Notes under the pieces: generated by a model
Told to the model about the DNA's origin: nothing
What the model saw: only the letters and a program-made list of their open reading frames with translations
Databases searched by the model: none
DNA from: Lentzea cavernae
Lineage (GTDB): Bacteria; Actinomycetota; Actinomycetes; Mycobacteriales; Pseudonocardiaceae
Assembly (NCBI RefSeq): GCF_014653695.1
Contig: NZ_BNAR01000001.1
Coordinates: 1,054,001 to 1,118,000 of the forward strand
DNA length: 64,000 bases
Direction: 5' to 3'
Position numbers and translations under genes: made by a program
Shown here: one piece after another, positions 47,001-55,516 of the stretch
Numbering within the stretch: the first letter of the stretch is position 1
Layout: each line of letters begins with the position of its first letter

Positions 47001-47188
47001 TGTGGGAAGGGTCACGTGGTCTGCACGTGGGCGCGAAGTCCGGGATCCGGCCCTGGCACGTCGCCTGGCTCGAACCGGACAACGGCGTCCTCACCGGGAT
47101 AAGGCCTGGTCAGGTCAAGATCTCCGTCACGGTGAACGGCGCGAAGACCAGTGCGGACGTGGGTGTCGGCCCGCGGGGAGCGTCTTGA
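44075..47188 (+). CDS. Secreted phosphodiester glycosidase-like (NAGPA) and calcineurin-type metallophosphatase fusion
   Basis: 1037 residues from GTG 44075. Sec signal to ~24; N-terminal NAGPA domain (VAAVNGDFFDIDN, LNLDGGGSSTMLARE, PVPNGLALY to ~360); beta-rich linker with Ig-like parts (~360-690); metallophosphatase domain (~700-935) with GDFVDEAS, PGNHEVMGPG, MMHHPPRD; C-terminal Ig-like domain. The first metal motif reads SDAQF instead of DxH, and GGHVGG replaces GHxH, so the di-metal site is altered. Likely removes sugar-phosphate substituents from cell-wall polymers. Confidence 0.85.
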   Translation: MTSRALAVIITAVLLVPVPPAHADTARRIETDRSERPVAPGVTLSSFDWYEPGGWVRGDALAVDLTKVRAGYVDPGTVTQAAPLSHQAGRAVAAVNGDFFDIDNSNAPEGVGVKDGELVKSGGRRAIGIDAAGIGSVMETFFEGTLNGTHALTQLNSAKIDVDGIGVFNPLWGSYSRARATQGAANTAEVIVKDGVVHKVRSPSDEPVQGYALVGRDKGADVLRTLKPGDRAEVSYRSRTSDGSEPRTAIGGRQLLVENGRNVAPDDALHPRTAVGFSRDGKQMHVLTVDGRQSAYLQGLNLRDLADAMIGLGAHNALNLDGGGSSTMLAREPGTTALKVVNTPSDGAERPVPNGLALYAPTGSGRLTGFDVQTSSTRVFPGLTRRMTVRGHDETFGPATGAGHVTRATGGWAIGDTFHAASRPGPASFTASRGLTTKSMRLTVLGELARLAPENPRTSLDEGERKPLRINGFDAEGYGAPIERADLDLSYDRKVVEITPDLQIKALKTGATTIRARAQGKETRLAVTVGADDQLLAGFDDAPQWTFGSARATGGVAPEPHGHTGQGLELSYDFTQSTGTRTAHAVPPEPLQVHGQPLSLTAQVLGSGRGEWTAFTVTDSTGRSRALYGPHITWTGWQRIEVAVPPELEFPLQVTRFTTIETRADRSYTGEVVVDDIVARVPPRIALPPAPDLRESVIGQATGWTFAVMSDAQFVARNPDSDLVRSARRTLGEIRASGAEFVVVNGDFVDEASPADLAFARRVLTEELGDFPWYYVPGNHEVMGPGTIDNFRREFGATHRMFDHRGTRFVLLDSSTGTIRGGGFEQMEMLKNALHTAEGQVVVMMHHPPRDPTPARTSQLADRMEADYFERLLSERDGPTAFIGGHVGGFFASTVDGVPHVVNGNSGKAPAEPGGFTGWTLAGVTGDGVRAEIRPHVDSLQLHAPAVLEPGATETVAATVKQGSRSLPVRYPMGAVWEGSRGLHVGAKSGIRPWHVAWLEPDNGVLTGIRPGQVKISVTVNGAKTSADVGVGPRGAS

Positions 47189-47236
47189 CCTGGTCTGGGT
47201 GAGTGCGGCGTGAGGCGGTGGGGGAAGATACTCGCC

Positions 47237-48913
47237 ATGACCACCGCCGACAACGGTTCCGCCGACAACGGTTTCGCCGACCTGGGCCTGCGCCCCGACC
47301 TCCTCAACGCCCTCAACGCTCTGGGCTACGAGGAGCCGACGCCGATCCAGAGCGAAGCGATCCCGCCGTTGCTCGCGGGTAACGACCTGCTGGGCCAGGC
47401 GGCCACGGGCACGGGCAAGACGGCGGCGTTCGCGCTGCCGCTGCTCGAGCGCATCGCCGACAGGATCGGCAAGGGCGAGAAGCCGCTGGCTCTCGTCCTC
47501 GCGCCGACCCGTGAACTGGCCGTGCAGGTGTCGGAGGCGGTCCACCGCTACGGCCGCCACCTGGGCACGCGCGTCCTCCCGATCTACGGCGGCCAGCCCA
47601 TCGGCCGCCAGCTGCGCGAGCTGTCCCGCGGCGTCGACGTCGTCGTCGCGACCCCGGGCCGCGCGATCGACCACCTCCAGCGCGGCACGTTGCAGCTGGG
47701 CGACCTGCAGGTCGTCGTGCTCGACGAGGCCGACGAGATGCTCGACATGGGCTTCGCGGAGGACATCGACGCGATCCTCACCGAGACGCCCGCCGAACGG
47801 CAGACCGTGCTGTTCTCGGCCACGATGCCGCCGCGCATCGACCGCATGGCCAAGAGCCACCTGCGCAACCCCGTGCTGATCCAGATCGAGCGCGAGAAGA
47901 CCGAGCCGGGCGAGGCCCCGCGCGTCCGGCAGACCGCGTACCTGGTGCGCCGCGAGCACAAGCCCGCCGCCCTCGGCCGCGTGCTGGACGTCGAGTCGCC
48001 GACCGCCGCCGTCGTCTTCTGCCGCACCCGCGACGAGGTCGACCAGCTCACCGAGACGCTCAACGGCCGCGGCTACCGCGCCGAGTCGCTGCACGGCGGC
48101 ATCAGCCAGGAGCAGCGCGACCGCGTCATGTCGCGCCTGCGCTCCGGCACCGCCGACCTGCTGGTGGCCACCGACGTCGCCGCCCGCGGCCTCGACATCG
48201 AGCAGCTCACGCACGTCGTGAACTACAACGTGCCGTCCGCCCCCGAGGCGTACACGCACCGCATCGGCCGCGTCGGCCGCGCCGGCCGCGAGGGCGTCGC
48301 GATCACCCTGGTCGAGCCGCGCGAGAACTCGATGCTCAAGACGATCGAGCGCGTCACCAAGACCAAGATCCCGGTCGAGAAGGTCCCGACCGTCGCCGAC
48401 CTGCGCGCCCGCCAGCTCGAGCTGACCCGCTCGTCGCTGCACGAGTCGCTGCTCGAGGACGACCTGTCGCGCTTCCGGGTAGTCGTCGAGACCCTGGCCG
48501 ACGAGTTCGACGTCATGGAGATCGCGCTCGCCGCGGTCAAGCTCGCGCACGAGGCCTCCGGTGCCGCCGCCGACGAGGAGGAGATCCCGGAGGTGCGCCC
48601 GCGCGAGGACCGCCCGCGCCGCGACGGCGCCCCCGCCGGCCCCCGCCGCGAACGCCGCGGCCCGTCCGAGGGCATGACCCGCCTGTTCCTGGGTGCCGGC
48701 CGCTCCTCGGGCATCCGGCCGCAGGACATCGTCGGCGCCATCACCGGCGAGACGAACCTGAAGGGCCGCGAGATCGGCGCGATCGAGATCGCCGACAGGT
48801 TCTCGCTGGTCGAGGTGCCGGGCGACTCCGCGAACGACGTGATCGACCAGCTGCGCGACGCCACGATCAAGGGCAAGCGCGTGACGATCCGCCGCGAGCG
48901 CCAGCCCCGCTAG
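47237..48913 (+). CDS. deaD: DEAD-box ATP-dependent RNA helicase (DeaD/CsdA-like)
   Basis: 558 residues from ATG 47237. Q-motif, Walker A AATGTGKT, PTRELAVQV, DEAD box VVLDEADEML, SATMPPR, LLVATDVAARGLDIE, HRIGRVGRAGR. The C-terminal ~90 residues after an acidic/basic linker form the DbpA-type RNA-binding domain (GAITGETNLKGREIGAIEI). Remodels structured RNA and helps ribosome assembly, especially in the cold. Confidence 0.93.
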   Translation: MTTADNGSADNGFADLGLRPDLLNALNALGYEEPTPIQSEAIPPLLAGNDLLGQAATGTGKTAAFALPLLERIADRIGKGEKPLALVLAPTRELAVQVSEAVHRYGRHLGTRVLPIYGGQPIGRQLRELSRGVDVVVATPGRAIDHLQRGTLQLGDLQVVVLDEADEMLDMGFAEDIDAILTETPAERQTVLFSATMPPRIDRMAKSHLRNPVLIQIEREKTEPGEAPRVRQTAYLVRREHKPAALGRVLDVESPTAAVVFCRTRDEVDQLTETLNGRGYRAESLHGGISQEQRDRVMSRLRSGTADLLVATDVAARGLDIEQLTHVVNYNVPSAPEAYTHRIGRVGRAGREGVAITLVEPRENSMLKTIERVTKTKIPVEKVPTVADLRARQLELTRSSLHESLLEDDLSRFRVVVETLADEFDVMEIALAAVKLAHEASGAAADEEEIPEVRPREDRPRRDGAPAGPRRERRGPSEGMTRLFLGAGRSSGIRPQDIVGAITGETNLKGREIGAIEIADRFSLVEVPGDSANDVIDQLRDATIKGKRVTIRRERQPR

Positions 48914-48955
48914 TGCGTGACCACTAACCCGGCAAGGGTTGGTGGTCACCGCACT
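48912..48955. terminator. Bidirectional hairpin between convergent genes
   Basis: AGTGCGTGACCACTAACCC pairs with GGGTTGGTGGTCACCGCACT around ~5 nt; it overlaps the stop codon of the helicase on one strand and that of the methyltransferase on the other. Confidence 0.85.
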
Positions 48956-49691
48956 AGTACTTGCGGGCCTCGACCAGGAACCGGGTCGAGGTGCACGCGA
49001 ACCGGCCGTGCTCCTGGATGTGCGAGTGCACGTCCAGGAGCCGGTCGCGGTATCCCTCCACGGTGAACCCCGGCACGGTCCACAGCACCTTCCGCAGGAA
49101 GTGCACGACCGCGCCGACGTCGAAGAACTCGACGCGCAGCGACACCGGCTCCAGCTTCAGCACCTCGAGCCCCGCGGCCTCGGCGCCGGCACGGGCGGCC
49201 GGCGTGCCGCGGGCCTCGCCCACCGGCTGCGGCCCCATCATGAAATCGGTGAGCTCCCGGTTCGTCCCGGCCCCGATCTGCTGCGAGAAGTAGGTCCCAC
49301 CGGGCTTCAGCACCCGCGCGACCTCCTCCCACGGCGTCACCACGGGATGCCGGCTGATCACGAGGTCGAACACCCCGGAACGGAACGGCAGCGGACCGTC
49401 GTCGGGCACCCGCACGACCAGCGGCAGGCGCCGGGAGGCCACGACGGCGTTCGGCGGCCACGACTCGGTGGCGACCATCCGCGGTGGCAGGACGGGCGCC
49501 GACGCGGTGACCTCTCCCCCGCCGGTCTGCAGGTCCAGGGCCGACGAGACGACGGCCAGCCGCGCGGCGATCAGTCCGGCGTACCCCCACGGCGGCCGTT
49601 CCTCGGTGGCCCTGCCCTCGAACCAGGAGAAGTCCCAGCCCTCCAGCGGCACGGCCGCGCCCTCGGCCACCAGTTCCTCGAAAGTCCCCAT
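48954..49691 (-). CDS. SAM-dependent methyltransferase (class I)
   Basis: 245 residues from ATG 49691. Rossmann core: SALDLQTGGGEVTASAP (motif I), FDLVISRHPV (motif IV), VARVLKPGGTYFSQQIG (motif VI). Motif I reads DLQTGGGE, matching the TGxGE pattern. Substrate unknown; resembles small soil-actinobacterial methyltransferases acting on metabolites. Confidence 0.83.
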   Translation of the reverse strand: MGTFEELVAEGAAVPLEGWDFSWFEGRATEERPPWGYAGLIAARLAVVSSALDLQTGGGEVTASAPVLPPRMVATESWPPNAVVASRRLPLVVRVPDDGPLPFRSGVFDLVISRHPVVTPWEEVARVLKPGGTYFSQQIGAGTNRELTDFMMGPQPVGEARGTPAARAGAEAAGLEVLKLEPVSLRVEFFDVGAVVHFLRKVLWTVPGFTVEGYRDRLLDVHSHIQEHGRFACTSTRFLVEARKY

Positions 49692-49837
49692 GAGCCGACA
49701 TGCCACCACAGGCGCACCGGGCCGGCCACCGAAAATGGCGGCACCTGCCCTGGGCGCGGAGACGCCGCGTCCTTCATCGTCTCGCGCTCGGCGGGGCAGG
49801 TGCCGCAGGTGAGTACAACGACCGAACGGCCGTGCGG

Positions 49838-52800
49838 TTACGCCCGGAGGCGGTACGCGCGCAGGACCGTTTGGTCTACCGAGTTCCCTTCGGTGTCACG
49901 GGCCACCACTCGCAGCGACACGTAGCCGCCGGCCTTCCCGCCAGGGGGAACGACCGACTTCACGGGCACCCAGTTGAGGCCGTCGTCGAACGACGCGTAC
50001 GCCTGGAGCTCACGCACGGTGCCCGACGGGCGCGACGCGGTGAACCTCACCGGCATCGCCAGCCCCGCCTTCCAGCTGTTGCGCAGGTCGACCGGTACCG
50101 AGTAGTCCACCTCCAGCAACGGCAACCGGCCGTCGGCGGCGCCGGAGAACCCCCACTCGGTGCGGACCGACGTCGACAACGCCAGCGCGTCACGGGAGGC
50201 GTCCAGCAGCAGCTCGTACCGGCCGTTCCTGGCCGGGGCGTGGAACGACCCCTGCCGGACGTCGGAGTAGCCCTGCGTGACGCCGTCGTGCCGCAGTTCG
50301 AGCGTGCCCCAGCCACCGCGGTGCCAGTTCTCCACCCAGCCGGAGCCGCCGAACGGCGAGACGCGCGCGTTGATCGAGTCGCCCACGCGCTCGACACCGC
50401 CACCGTCGGCCCACGTGACCACCGACGAACCGCCGAGACGGGGTGAGGTGATCGCGCGGAGGTGCGTCCGCTCGTACTTCCTGCCCGCCTGGAACGTGAC
50501 GGGCTCGAGGTCCGCCCACGAGGTGGCGCTGCCGTCGTCGCCCGCGCCGGAGCTGCGGCCGTCGAAACCCTCCTGGTACCAGGAGATGCCGGGCGTGAAG
50601 TACTCGGTGCGCTGCGCGGGAGCGGACAGGCGTTCGTCCAGCACCCTGCCGAGCACACCGCCCACGACCGGCGAGTTCCGCTGCAGGACCGAGCCGTCCG
50701 GACCGGACGTGTGGTAGCGCGCCTTGATCTCGGCGAGCTCCGAGTGCCGGACCTTCTTCAGCCCGACCGGCAACGCGCCCTTGTCCCGCAGGAACAGGGT
50801 GTACGAGACCGGCGAACCCGCGATGGCACGCAGCTTCAGCTTCGGCGGCGTGGTGGTGACGTGGTGTTCCGCCACCGCGATCACCGGAATCGCGGTCTGC
50901 TCGCCGTACCCGAACGGCACCGGCCCCGCCCACAGCACGGCGACCGCTCCGACGTCCTGCATCGCCCGCGCGACCTCGTAGGGGTCCTCCCCCGCCTGGC
51001 GGACGAGGGCCAGCTTGCCGCGCACGTCGGCGCCGCGCTCGGCCACGCCGAGGTCGTGGTCACCGGGCGAGAGGTACTTGCTGCTCTCGAAGTAGCGCAC
51101 CGGGAACCCGCCGACGACCGAGACCAGCGGCTGCCCGCCCTTGAGCCCGGAGTCGTAGGTGAGCTCAGGTAGCGGCGGACCGAAGGACAGGCCGTACAGC
51201 GGGACCCGACCGTCGACGATGCTGGCCACACCGTTGATCTTGCCGGGCTTGAACGGCACGCTCAGCTGCGCGTCCCGGTACCAGACCTCGGAGTCGCGTT
51301 CCGGGAGCTGGACGCGGATCTCCTCGCCCTGCCTCGCGTCCAGCGCCACGGAGGTGTCGGCGCGCAACGAGAACCGGCCGGCCACCTCGGTCGCGGAGAC
51401 CGGCGTGAACCAGGCGTAGTTCGGCGTGAGCTCGTCGATGCGGCCGATCAGCGCGTAGTCCGCGACCGGCAGCCGTGCCGAGCCCGTGCCGTTCTCGATG
51501 GTGACCACCGAGGCCTCCTGCGTGGCCATGTCGACCACGACGACGAACTCGCTCGCGACGGGCTTGCCGTCGCGGCCGGTCATCGACAACGTCAGCGTGG
51601 CGCGCTCCTCCTGCACGTACGCGCCGGCGGCGGTCGTCACCGAGACGCCGGGAGCGGATGCCCTGACGTGCCCGAAGAACGTGCCGACGCCCTTGCGCGG
51701 GTCGAGCACCACGTCGACGGACGCACTGCCCCGAGCCGGCACGGTCACCGACGACGGCACCGCGAAGTGCGCGCCCAGGTCGTGCTGCAGCGTCAGCGAC
51801 ACCGGCTCGGCGCCGGCGTTCGAGTAGGTGATCGTCTTCGTGGACGTCCCGGTGTGCGGCCACTCCAGCAGCCCGAACGACAGGCTGCCCACCGAAGCCC
51901 GCACCTGCTGCGTCACCGCGCGCTGCACGTCGAGCAGGCCCGTGCCGACGTTGACCGGCTTGTCCTCGACGGGTTTCACCGTCGCCATGAGGTGGGCCTT
52001 GAGCTCGGCGGCCTTCCAGTCCGGGTTGCGCTGCGCGAGCACCGCGGCGGCACCGGCCACGTGCGGCGTGGCCATCGAGGTGCCGGTCAGCCGCGCGTGC
52101 AGGTCGTCGACGGCGTGGTCCCACAACGTGTTCTCGGCGCGCGCGGCCACGATGTCGGTGCCCGGTGCCGCGATGTCCGGCTTGACCGCGTGGTCGTTCA
52201 GCCGCGGTCCGCGCGACGACCACTCCTCCAGCGCGCCCTGCTTGGTCATGTTCGCCACGGCCAGGGCCGCGTCGGCCGCGGCCGGTCCGGAGACCTGCCG
52301 CCGGGTGCCGGCGTTGCCCGCCGCCACCACGAACAGCGCGCCGGTCTCGGCCGTGAGCTCGTTGACCTTCACCGACAACGGGTCCGTGCCGTCGGACTGG
52401 TCACCGCCCAGCGAGAGGTTGACGACCTTGGCCCTCACCTCGCGCGCGGCCCACTCCATGCCGGCGATCACCGCGCTGTCGAGGCACCACTCGGCCTCGC
52501 AGACCCGGCCCACCGCCAGTGAAGCGCCCTTGGCGACGCCGACGTGCTGGCTGCCCCGTCCCGCCACGATGGCCGCGACGTGCGTGCCGTGGCCGATGTC
52601 GTCCTGGATGCCGGAGGGGGTGAAGTCCTTGGACACGGACACGACGCCCGCGAGTTCCGGGTGCTTCTGGTCGTAACCGGTGTCGAGGACCGCCACCGTG
52701 ACGCCGGTGCCGTCGAACCCGGCCTCCCACGCGCCGGGCGCGCCGACCATCGGCACGCTCTCGGTCAGCGAGATCTTCGACTTGCCGTCGAGCCACAGCT

Positions 52801-53233
52801 TCTCGGCGCCCAACGCGCTGGTGCGCCGTGCCGTCCACTGCTGCGCGGCGTCCTTCTTCCGCACTGCGGAGGCCGCGCGGAAACCGTTGGTCAGCAACGG
52901 GATCCGGTCGGTCTTGTCGTCGGTGTAGCCGTAGCCGTGCAACGAGGTGACGTCGAAGAACCGCTGGTCGACGCGGTCCTGCCTCAGCGCGTCGACCGCG
53001 TCCGCCGGAACCACGTACTGGTGGTCGTCGCGCACGTACTGCGCGAACGACATGCCGGGCCGCCCCTCGACCCGGACGAGCCCACCGCGTTCGTCGACGA
53101 CGACCTCGTCCCCGCTGATCAACGTGATGGTCGAGGTCTTCTGACCTCGCAACGGTTCCGCCTGTGCCGTCGCCGCCGGGCTGAGCAGCCCGGCGGCGAG
53201 AGCGGTGATCACAAAACATCGTGCTAAGCGCAC
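49838..53233 (-). CDS. Secreted subtilisin-family (S8) serine protease with PA insert and C-terminal beta domains
   Basis: 1131 residues from GTG 53233 (GGGGAGG 4 nt upstream). Sec signal, a propeptide to ~150, then S8 catalytic domain with Asp184 (VAVLDTGYD), His215 (GHGTHVAA) and Ser386 (GTSMATPHVAG). Downstream: Ig-like (TITYSNAGAEPVSLTL), a PA-like region (GKLALVRQAGEDPYEVARAMQDVGAVAVLWAG) that often binds substrates, and further beta-rich domains. Probably degrades extracellular protein; C-terminal part has no recognised family. Confidence 0.9.
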   Translation of the reverse strand: MRLARCFVITALAAGLLSPAATAQAEPLRGQKTSTITLISGDEVVVDERGGLVRVEGRPGMSFAQYVRDDHQYVVPADAVDALRQDRVDQRFFDVTSLHGYGYTDDKTDRIPLLTNGFRAASAVRKKDAAQQWTARRTSALGAEKLWLDGKSKISLTESVPMVGAPGAWEAGFDGTGVTVAVLDTGYDQKHPELAGVVSVSKDFTPSGIQDDIGHGTHVAAIVAGRGSQHVGVAKGASLAVGRVCEAEWCLDSAVIAGMEWAAREVRAKVVNLSLGGDQSDGTDPLSVKVNELTAETGALFVVAAGNAGTRRQVSGPAAADAALAVANMTKQGALEEWSSRGPRLNDHAVKPDIAAPGTDIVAARAENTLWDHAVDDLHARLTGTSMATPHVAGAAAVLAQRNPDWKAAELKAHLMATVKPVEDKPVNVGTGLLDVQRAVTQQVRASVGSLSFGLLEWPHTGTSTKTITYSNAGAEPVSLTLQHDLGAHFAVPSSVTVPARGSASVDVVLDPRKGVGTFFGHVRASAPGVSVTTAAGAYVQEERATLTLSMTGRDGKPVASEFVVVVDMATQEASVVTIENGTGSARLPVADYALIGRIDELTPNYAWFTPVSATEVAGRFSLRADTSVALDARQGEEIRVQLPERDSEVWYRDAQLSVPFKPGKINGVASIVDGRVPLYGLSFGPPLPELTYDSGLKGGQPLVSVVGGFPVRYFESSKYLSPGDHDLGVAERGADVRGKLALVRQAGEDPYEVARAMQDVGAVAVLWAGPVPFGYGEQTAIPVIAVAEHHVTTTPPKLKLRAIAGSPVSYTLFLRDKGALPVGLKKVRHSELAEIKARYHTSGPDGSVLQRNSPVVGGVLGRVLDERLSAPAQRTEYFTPGISWYQEGFDGRSSGAGDDGSATSWADLEPVTFQAGRKYERTHLRAITSPRLGGSSVVTWADGGGVERVGDSINARVSPFGGSGWVENWHRGGWGTLELRHDGVTQGYSDVRQGSFHAPARNGRYELLLDASRDALALSTSVRTEWGFSGAADGRLPLLEVDYSVPVDLRNSWKAGLAMPVRFTASRPSGTVRELQAYASFDDGLNWVPVKSVVPPGGKAGGYVSLRVVARDTEGNSVDQTVLRAYRLRA

Positions 53234-53297
53234 GTGTCCTCCCCTAGGTGTGAACCTCTCCAACGGGGAAGACTCCGAACGCGGCGTGCAGGTTGCC

Positions 53298-53696
53298 TCA
53301 CGCTCCGCGATAGGTGCCGAAACTCCAGCGGTTGCCCTCGGGGTCGGCGACGGTGAACCCGCGCGAGCCGTAGTCCTCGTCGCGCAGGCCGCGGATCTCG
53401 GTGGCCCCGTGCGCCAGCGACCGCGCGTGGATCTCGTCCGGCCGGTCGGTCACCACGTAGATGGACCCGGCGCCGGCCTTGGTCGCCTCGACCTCGCCGA
53501 CCGAGCGCACGGCGGAGCCCAGCATGACCCCACCGCCCTCGGGCCAGACCATCTCGCAGTGCACGACCTCGCCGTCGGCCTCCCCCGGCACGACGAGGTG
53601 CTCCTCGAAGCCGAACGCCTCCACCAGGAAGCGGACGGCGGCAGGAGCGTCCTGATAGGACAGACAGGGCCAGCAGGTGGGTGCGGGTGTGCTCAT
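53298..53696 (-). CDS. Glyoxalase/bleomycin-resistance (VOC) family protein
   Basis: 132 residues. Paired beta-alpha-beta-beta-beta units (WPCLSYQDAPAAVRFLVEAFGFEEHLVV; GGVMLGSAVRS; IHARSLAHGATEIRGLRDEDYGSRGFTVADPEGNRWSFGTY). The metal ligands His/Glu at CEMVW and PEGNRWSF are visible. Function cannot be assigned. ATGA overlap with the AraC gene upstream, so translated with it. Confidence 0.85.
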   Translation of the reverse strand: MSTPAPTCWPCLSYQDAPAAVRFLVEAFGFEEHLVVPGEADGEVVHCEMVWPEGGGVMLGSAVRSVGEVEATKAGAGSIYVVTDRPDEIHARSLAHGATEIRGLRDEDYGSRGFTVADPEGNRWSFGTYRGA

Positions 53697-54493
53697 GGGA
53701 GCAACTCTGCGCCCTGCCCGTGCTCGCCGCCTTGTACGAATGGAAGCTCGGCCGCGATCCACTCGGTCGGGGTCGCCCCGACGAGCGCCCGCCAGTCCCG
53801 GTTGAAGTGCGCCTGGTCGGTGTAGCCGCAGGCGGCGGCCACCTCGGTGAACGTCGGCCGCCGTTGCCCGCGCAGCATCCGGTTCGCCCGCTCGAACCGC
53901 ATCACGCGGCCCATGACCTTGGGCGTGAGCCCGTACTCGGCCGCGAACCGGGCGCTCAGGTGCTGGCGGCTCCACCCGACCTCGGTGGCGATCTCGCTCA
54001 CCGGCGCCCCGGCCGCGAGCCGGTGCCACGCCCACGCGACCTCGACCTGCTGGCGCACGGGTTTCACCAACCTGCCGAGCAGCAGGTCCAGCAGCGCGAA
54101 CCGGTCCGTCCACGTCGGCGCGTGCCGCAACCGTTCGCGCAGCTCGGCGGCCGGGGCGTCGAGCGAGTCGAGCCCGACCGTCACGCCGGCGAGCTCCCCG
54201 GCGGGCATGCCGAAGAACGCCCGCATCCCCAGCGGCGTGAGGTCGCACTGGACGCCGTGCTGGAACCCGTCGTGGGTGATGATCACGGCCTCGTCGTGCA
54301 GCCCGCCGCACAGCGTGGCGAACCGGCCGCCGGACAGGTCGACGGTGCCGTCCAGGGTGACGACGAGCGTGAGCGAGCGCGAGGGCAGGCCGCGGTGGAT
54401 GCCGGGCTCGGTGCGCATCCGATACCCGGAGTACCGCGTGACGAACGGCCGCAGCCGCGGGTGCGGCAGGCCGACGACGTGCTCGACGTCCAC
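53693..54493 (-). CDS. AraC-family transcriptional regulator
   Basis: 266 residues. N-terminal part has a cupin-like pattern without clear signature; the C-terminal domain contains two helix-turn-helices (PVSEIATEVGWSRQHLSARFAAEYG; FTEVAAACGYTDQAHFNRDWRALVG). Overlaps the VOC gene by 4 nt (ATGA), so likely regulates or is co-regulated with it; the pair is common in actinobacteria. Confidence 0.87.
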   Translation of the reverse strand: MDVEHVVGLPHPRLRPFVTRYSGYRMRTEPGIHRGLPSRSLTLVVTLDGTVDLSGGRFATLCGGLHDEAVIITHDGFQHGVQCDLTPLGMRAFFGMPAGELAGVTVGLDSLDAPAAELRERLRHAPTWTDRFALLDLLLGRLVKPVRQQVEVAWAWHRLAAGAPVSEIATEVGWSRQHLSARFAAEYGLTPKVMGRVMRFERANRMLRGQRRPTFTEVAAACGYTDQAHFNRDWRALVGATPTEWIAAELPFVQGGEHGQGAELLP

Positions 54494-54503
54494 GTCCCCG
54501 ATG

Positions 54504-55478
54504 CTAGAACAGTTCGCCGAGGACCAGCAGTCCCGCTCCGACGGGCACGAGGTCGGGTCCGTACGACGTGACGCTCACGTCCACATCGGGCATCGCCCGC
54601 AGGTACAGCTCCGGCGACTCCAGCACCTTGCGTCCACTCAGGACGATCTGGTCGAGGTCCAGCAGCTGCACCAGGTTCGTGACGGCCGCGGCGAGGACCC
54701 GTGCCGCCTCGACGCCGGTCGTGGTCGCGTGCACCGCCTCGACGCACCCGCGCCGTCCGCACACGCACAACGGCCCGTCGAGCTGGATCGTCGTGTGGCC
54801 GAACTCGCCCGCACCCGACCGCGCGCCCCGGTGCACTTCTCCTCCGAGGAGCAGGCCCACGCCCAGACCGGTGCCCACGAACACGAGTGCCGCGTCCCGC
54901 AGCGGTCGTCGCCACGCCTCGGCGAGCACCGCCGCGTTGGTGTCCTTGTCGACGACGACCGGCAGCCCGAGGCGTTCCTCGGCCAGCGCCCGCAACGGCA
55001 CCGAGGACCAGCCCGGCAGCCCGTTCGGAGACACGACACCGCTGCGGAAGTCCAGCGGACCGGCGATGCCGATGCCGAGCCCGAGCACCTTCTCGTCCAC
55101 CTCGACCAGCGGTTCGAGGGCGTCCAGCACGTCCGAGGGCGTGAACATGGGAGCCAGCGGCGCGGACGACGTCGAGACGACCTCGCCGGTCAGGTCGAGC
55201 TTCACCACGCGCAGTTCGTCGCGGTCGACGTAGGCGCCGTACGCGTACGCCCCGCCGGCGGCGAGCTGCAGCGACGTGCGGGGCTTGCCCCGGCCCCCGT
55301 CGCGCACGGTCCCGGTCTCCTCCAGCAGGCCCGCTTCGATGAGCCTCGCCACGATCTTCGAGACCGCCTGCGGGGTCAGGCCCGCCTCCGCGGCGATGGA
55401 AGCCCTGCTCAGAGCCCCTGAGCGGACGAGCCTGAGCACTGTCCTGTCGTTGTGCGAACGCAGCGAGGTGAGGTCCAC
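54504..55478 (-). CDS. ROK-family transcriptional repressor
   Basis: 324 residues from GTG 55478. Winged helix (NDRTVLRLVRSGALSRASIAAEAGLTPQAVSKIVARLIEAG) and a ROK sugar-kinase-like domain with GAGEFGHTTI, GIGIAGPLD and the zinc motif CVCGRRGCVE. Divergent from a Gfo/Idh/MocA operon with 38 bp between starts, so it probably represses both genes until a sugar ligand binds. Confidence 0.9.
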   Translation of the reverse strand: MDLTSLRSHNDRTVLRLVRSGALSRASIAAEAGLTPQAVSKIVARLIEAGLLEETGTVRDGGRGKPRTSLQLAAGGAYAYGAYVDRDELRVVKLDLTGEVVSTSSAPLAPMFTPSDVLDALEPLVEVDEKVLGLGIGIAGPLDFRSGVVSPNGLPGWSSVPLRALAEERLGLPVVVDKDTNAAVLAEAWRRPLRDAALVFVGTGLGVGLLLGGEVHRGARSGAGEFGHTTIQLDGPLCVCGRRGCVEAVHATTTGVEAARVLAAAVTNLVQLLDLDQIVLSGRKVLESPELYLRAMPDVDVSVTSYGPDLVPVGAGLLVLGELF

Positions 55479-55483
55479 GGTCG

Positions 55484-55506
55484 CAATTATTCAACAGCGT
55501 TGCTTT
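55484..55506. promoter_or_regulatory. AT-rich imperfect palindrome in ROK-Gfo intergenic region
   Basis: CAATTATTCAAC-agc-GTTGCTTTAA (about 55484-55508) has CAAC/GTTG arms inside a 38-bp AT-rich spacer; plausible ROK operator covering both promoters. Not a perfect repeat. Confidence 0.4.
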
Positions 55507-55516
55507 AATCGGAAGC

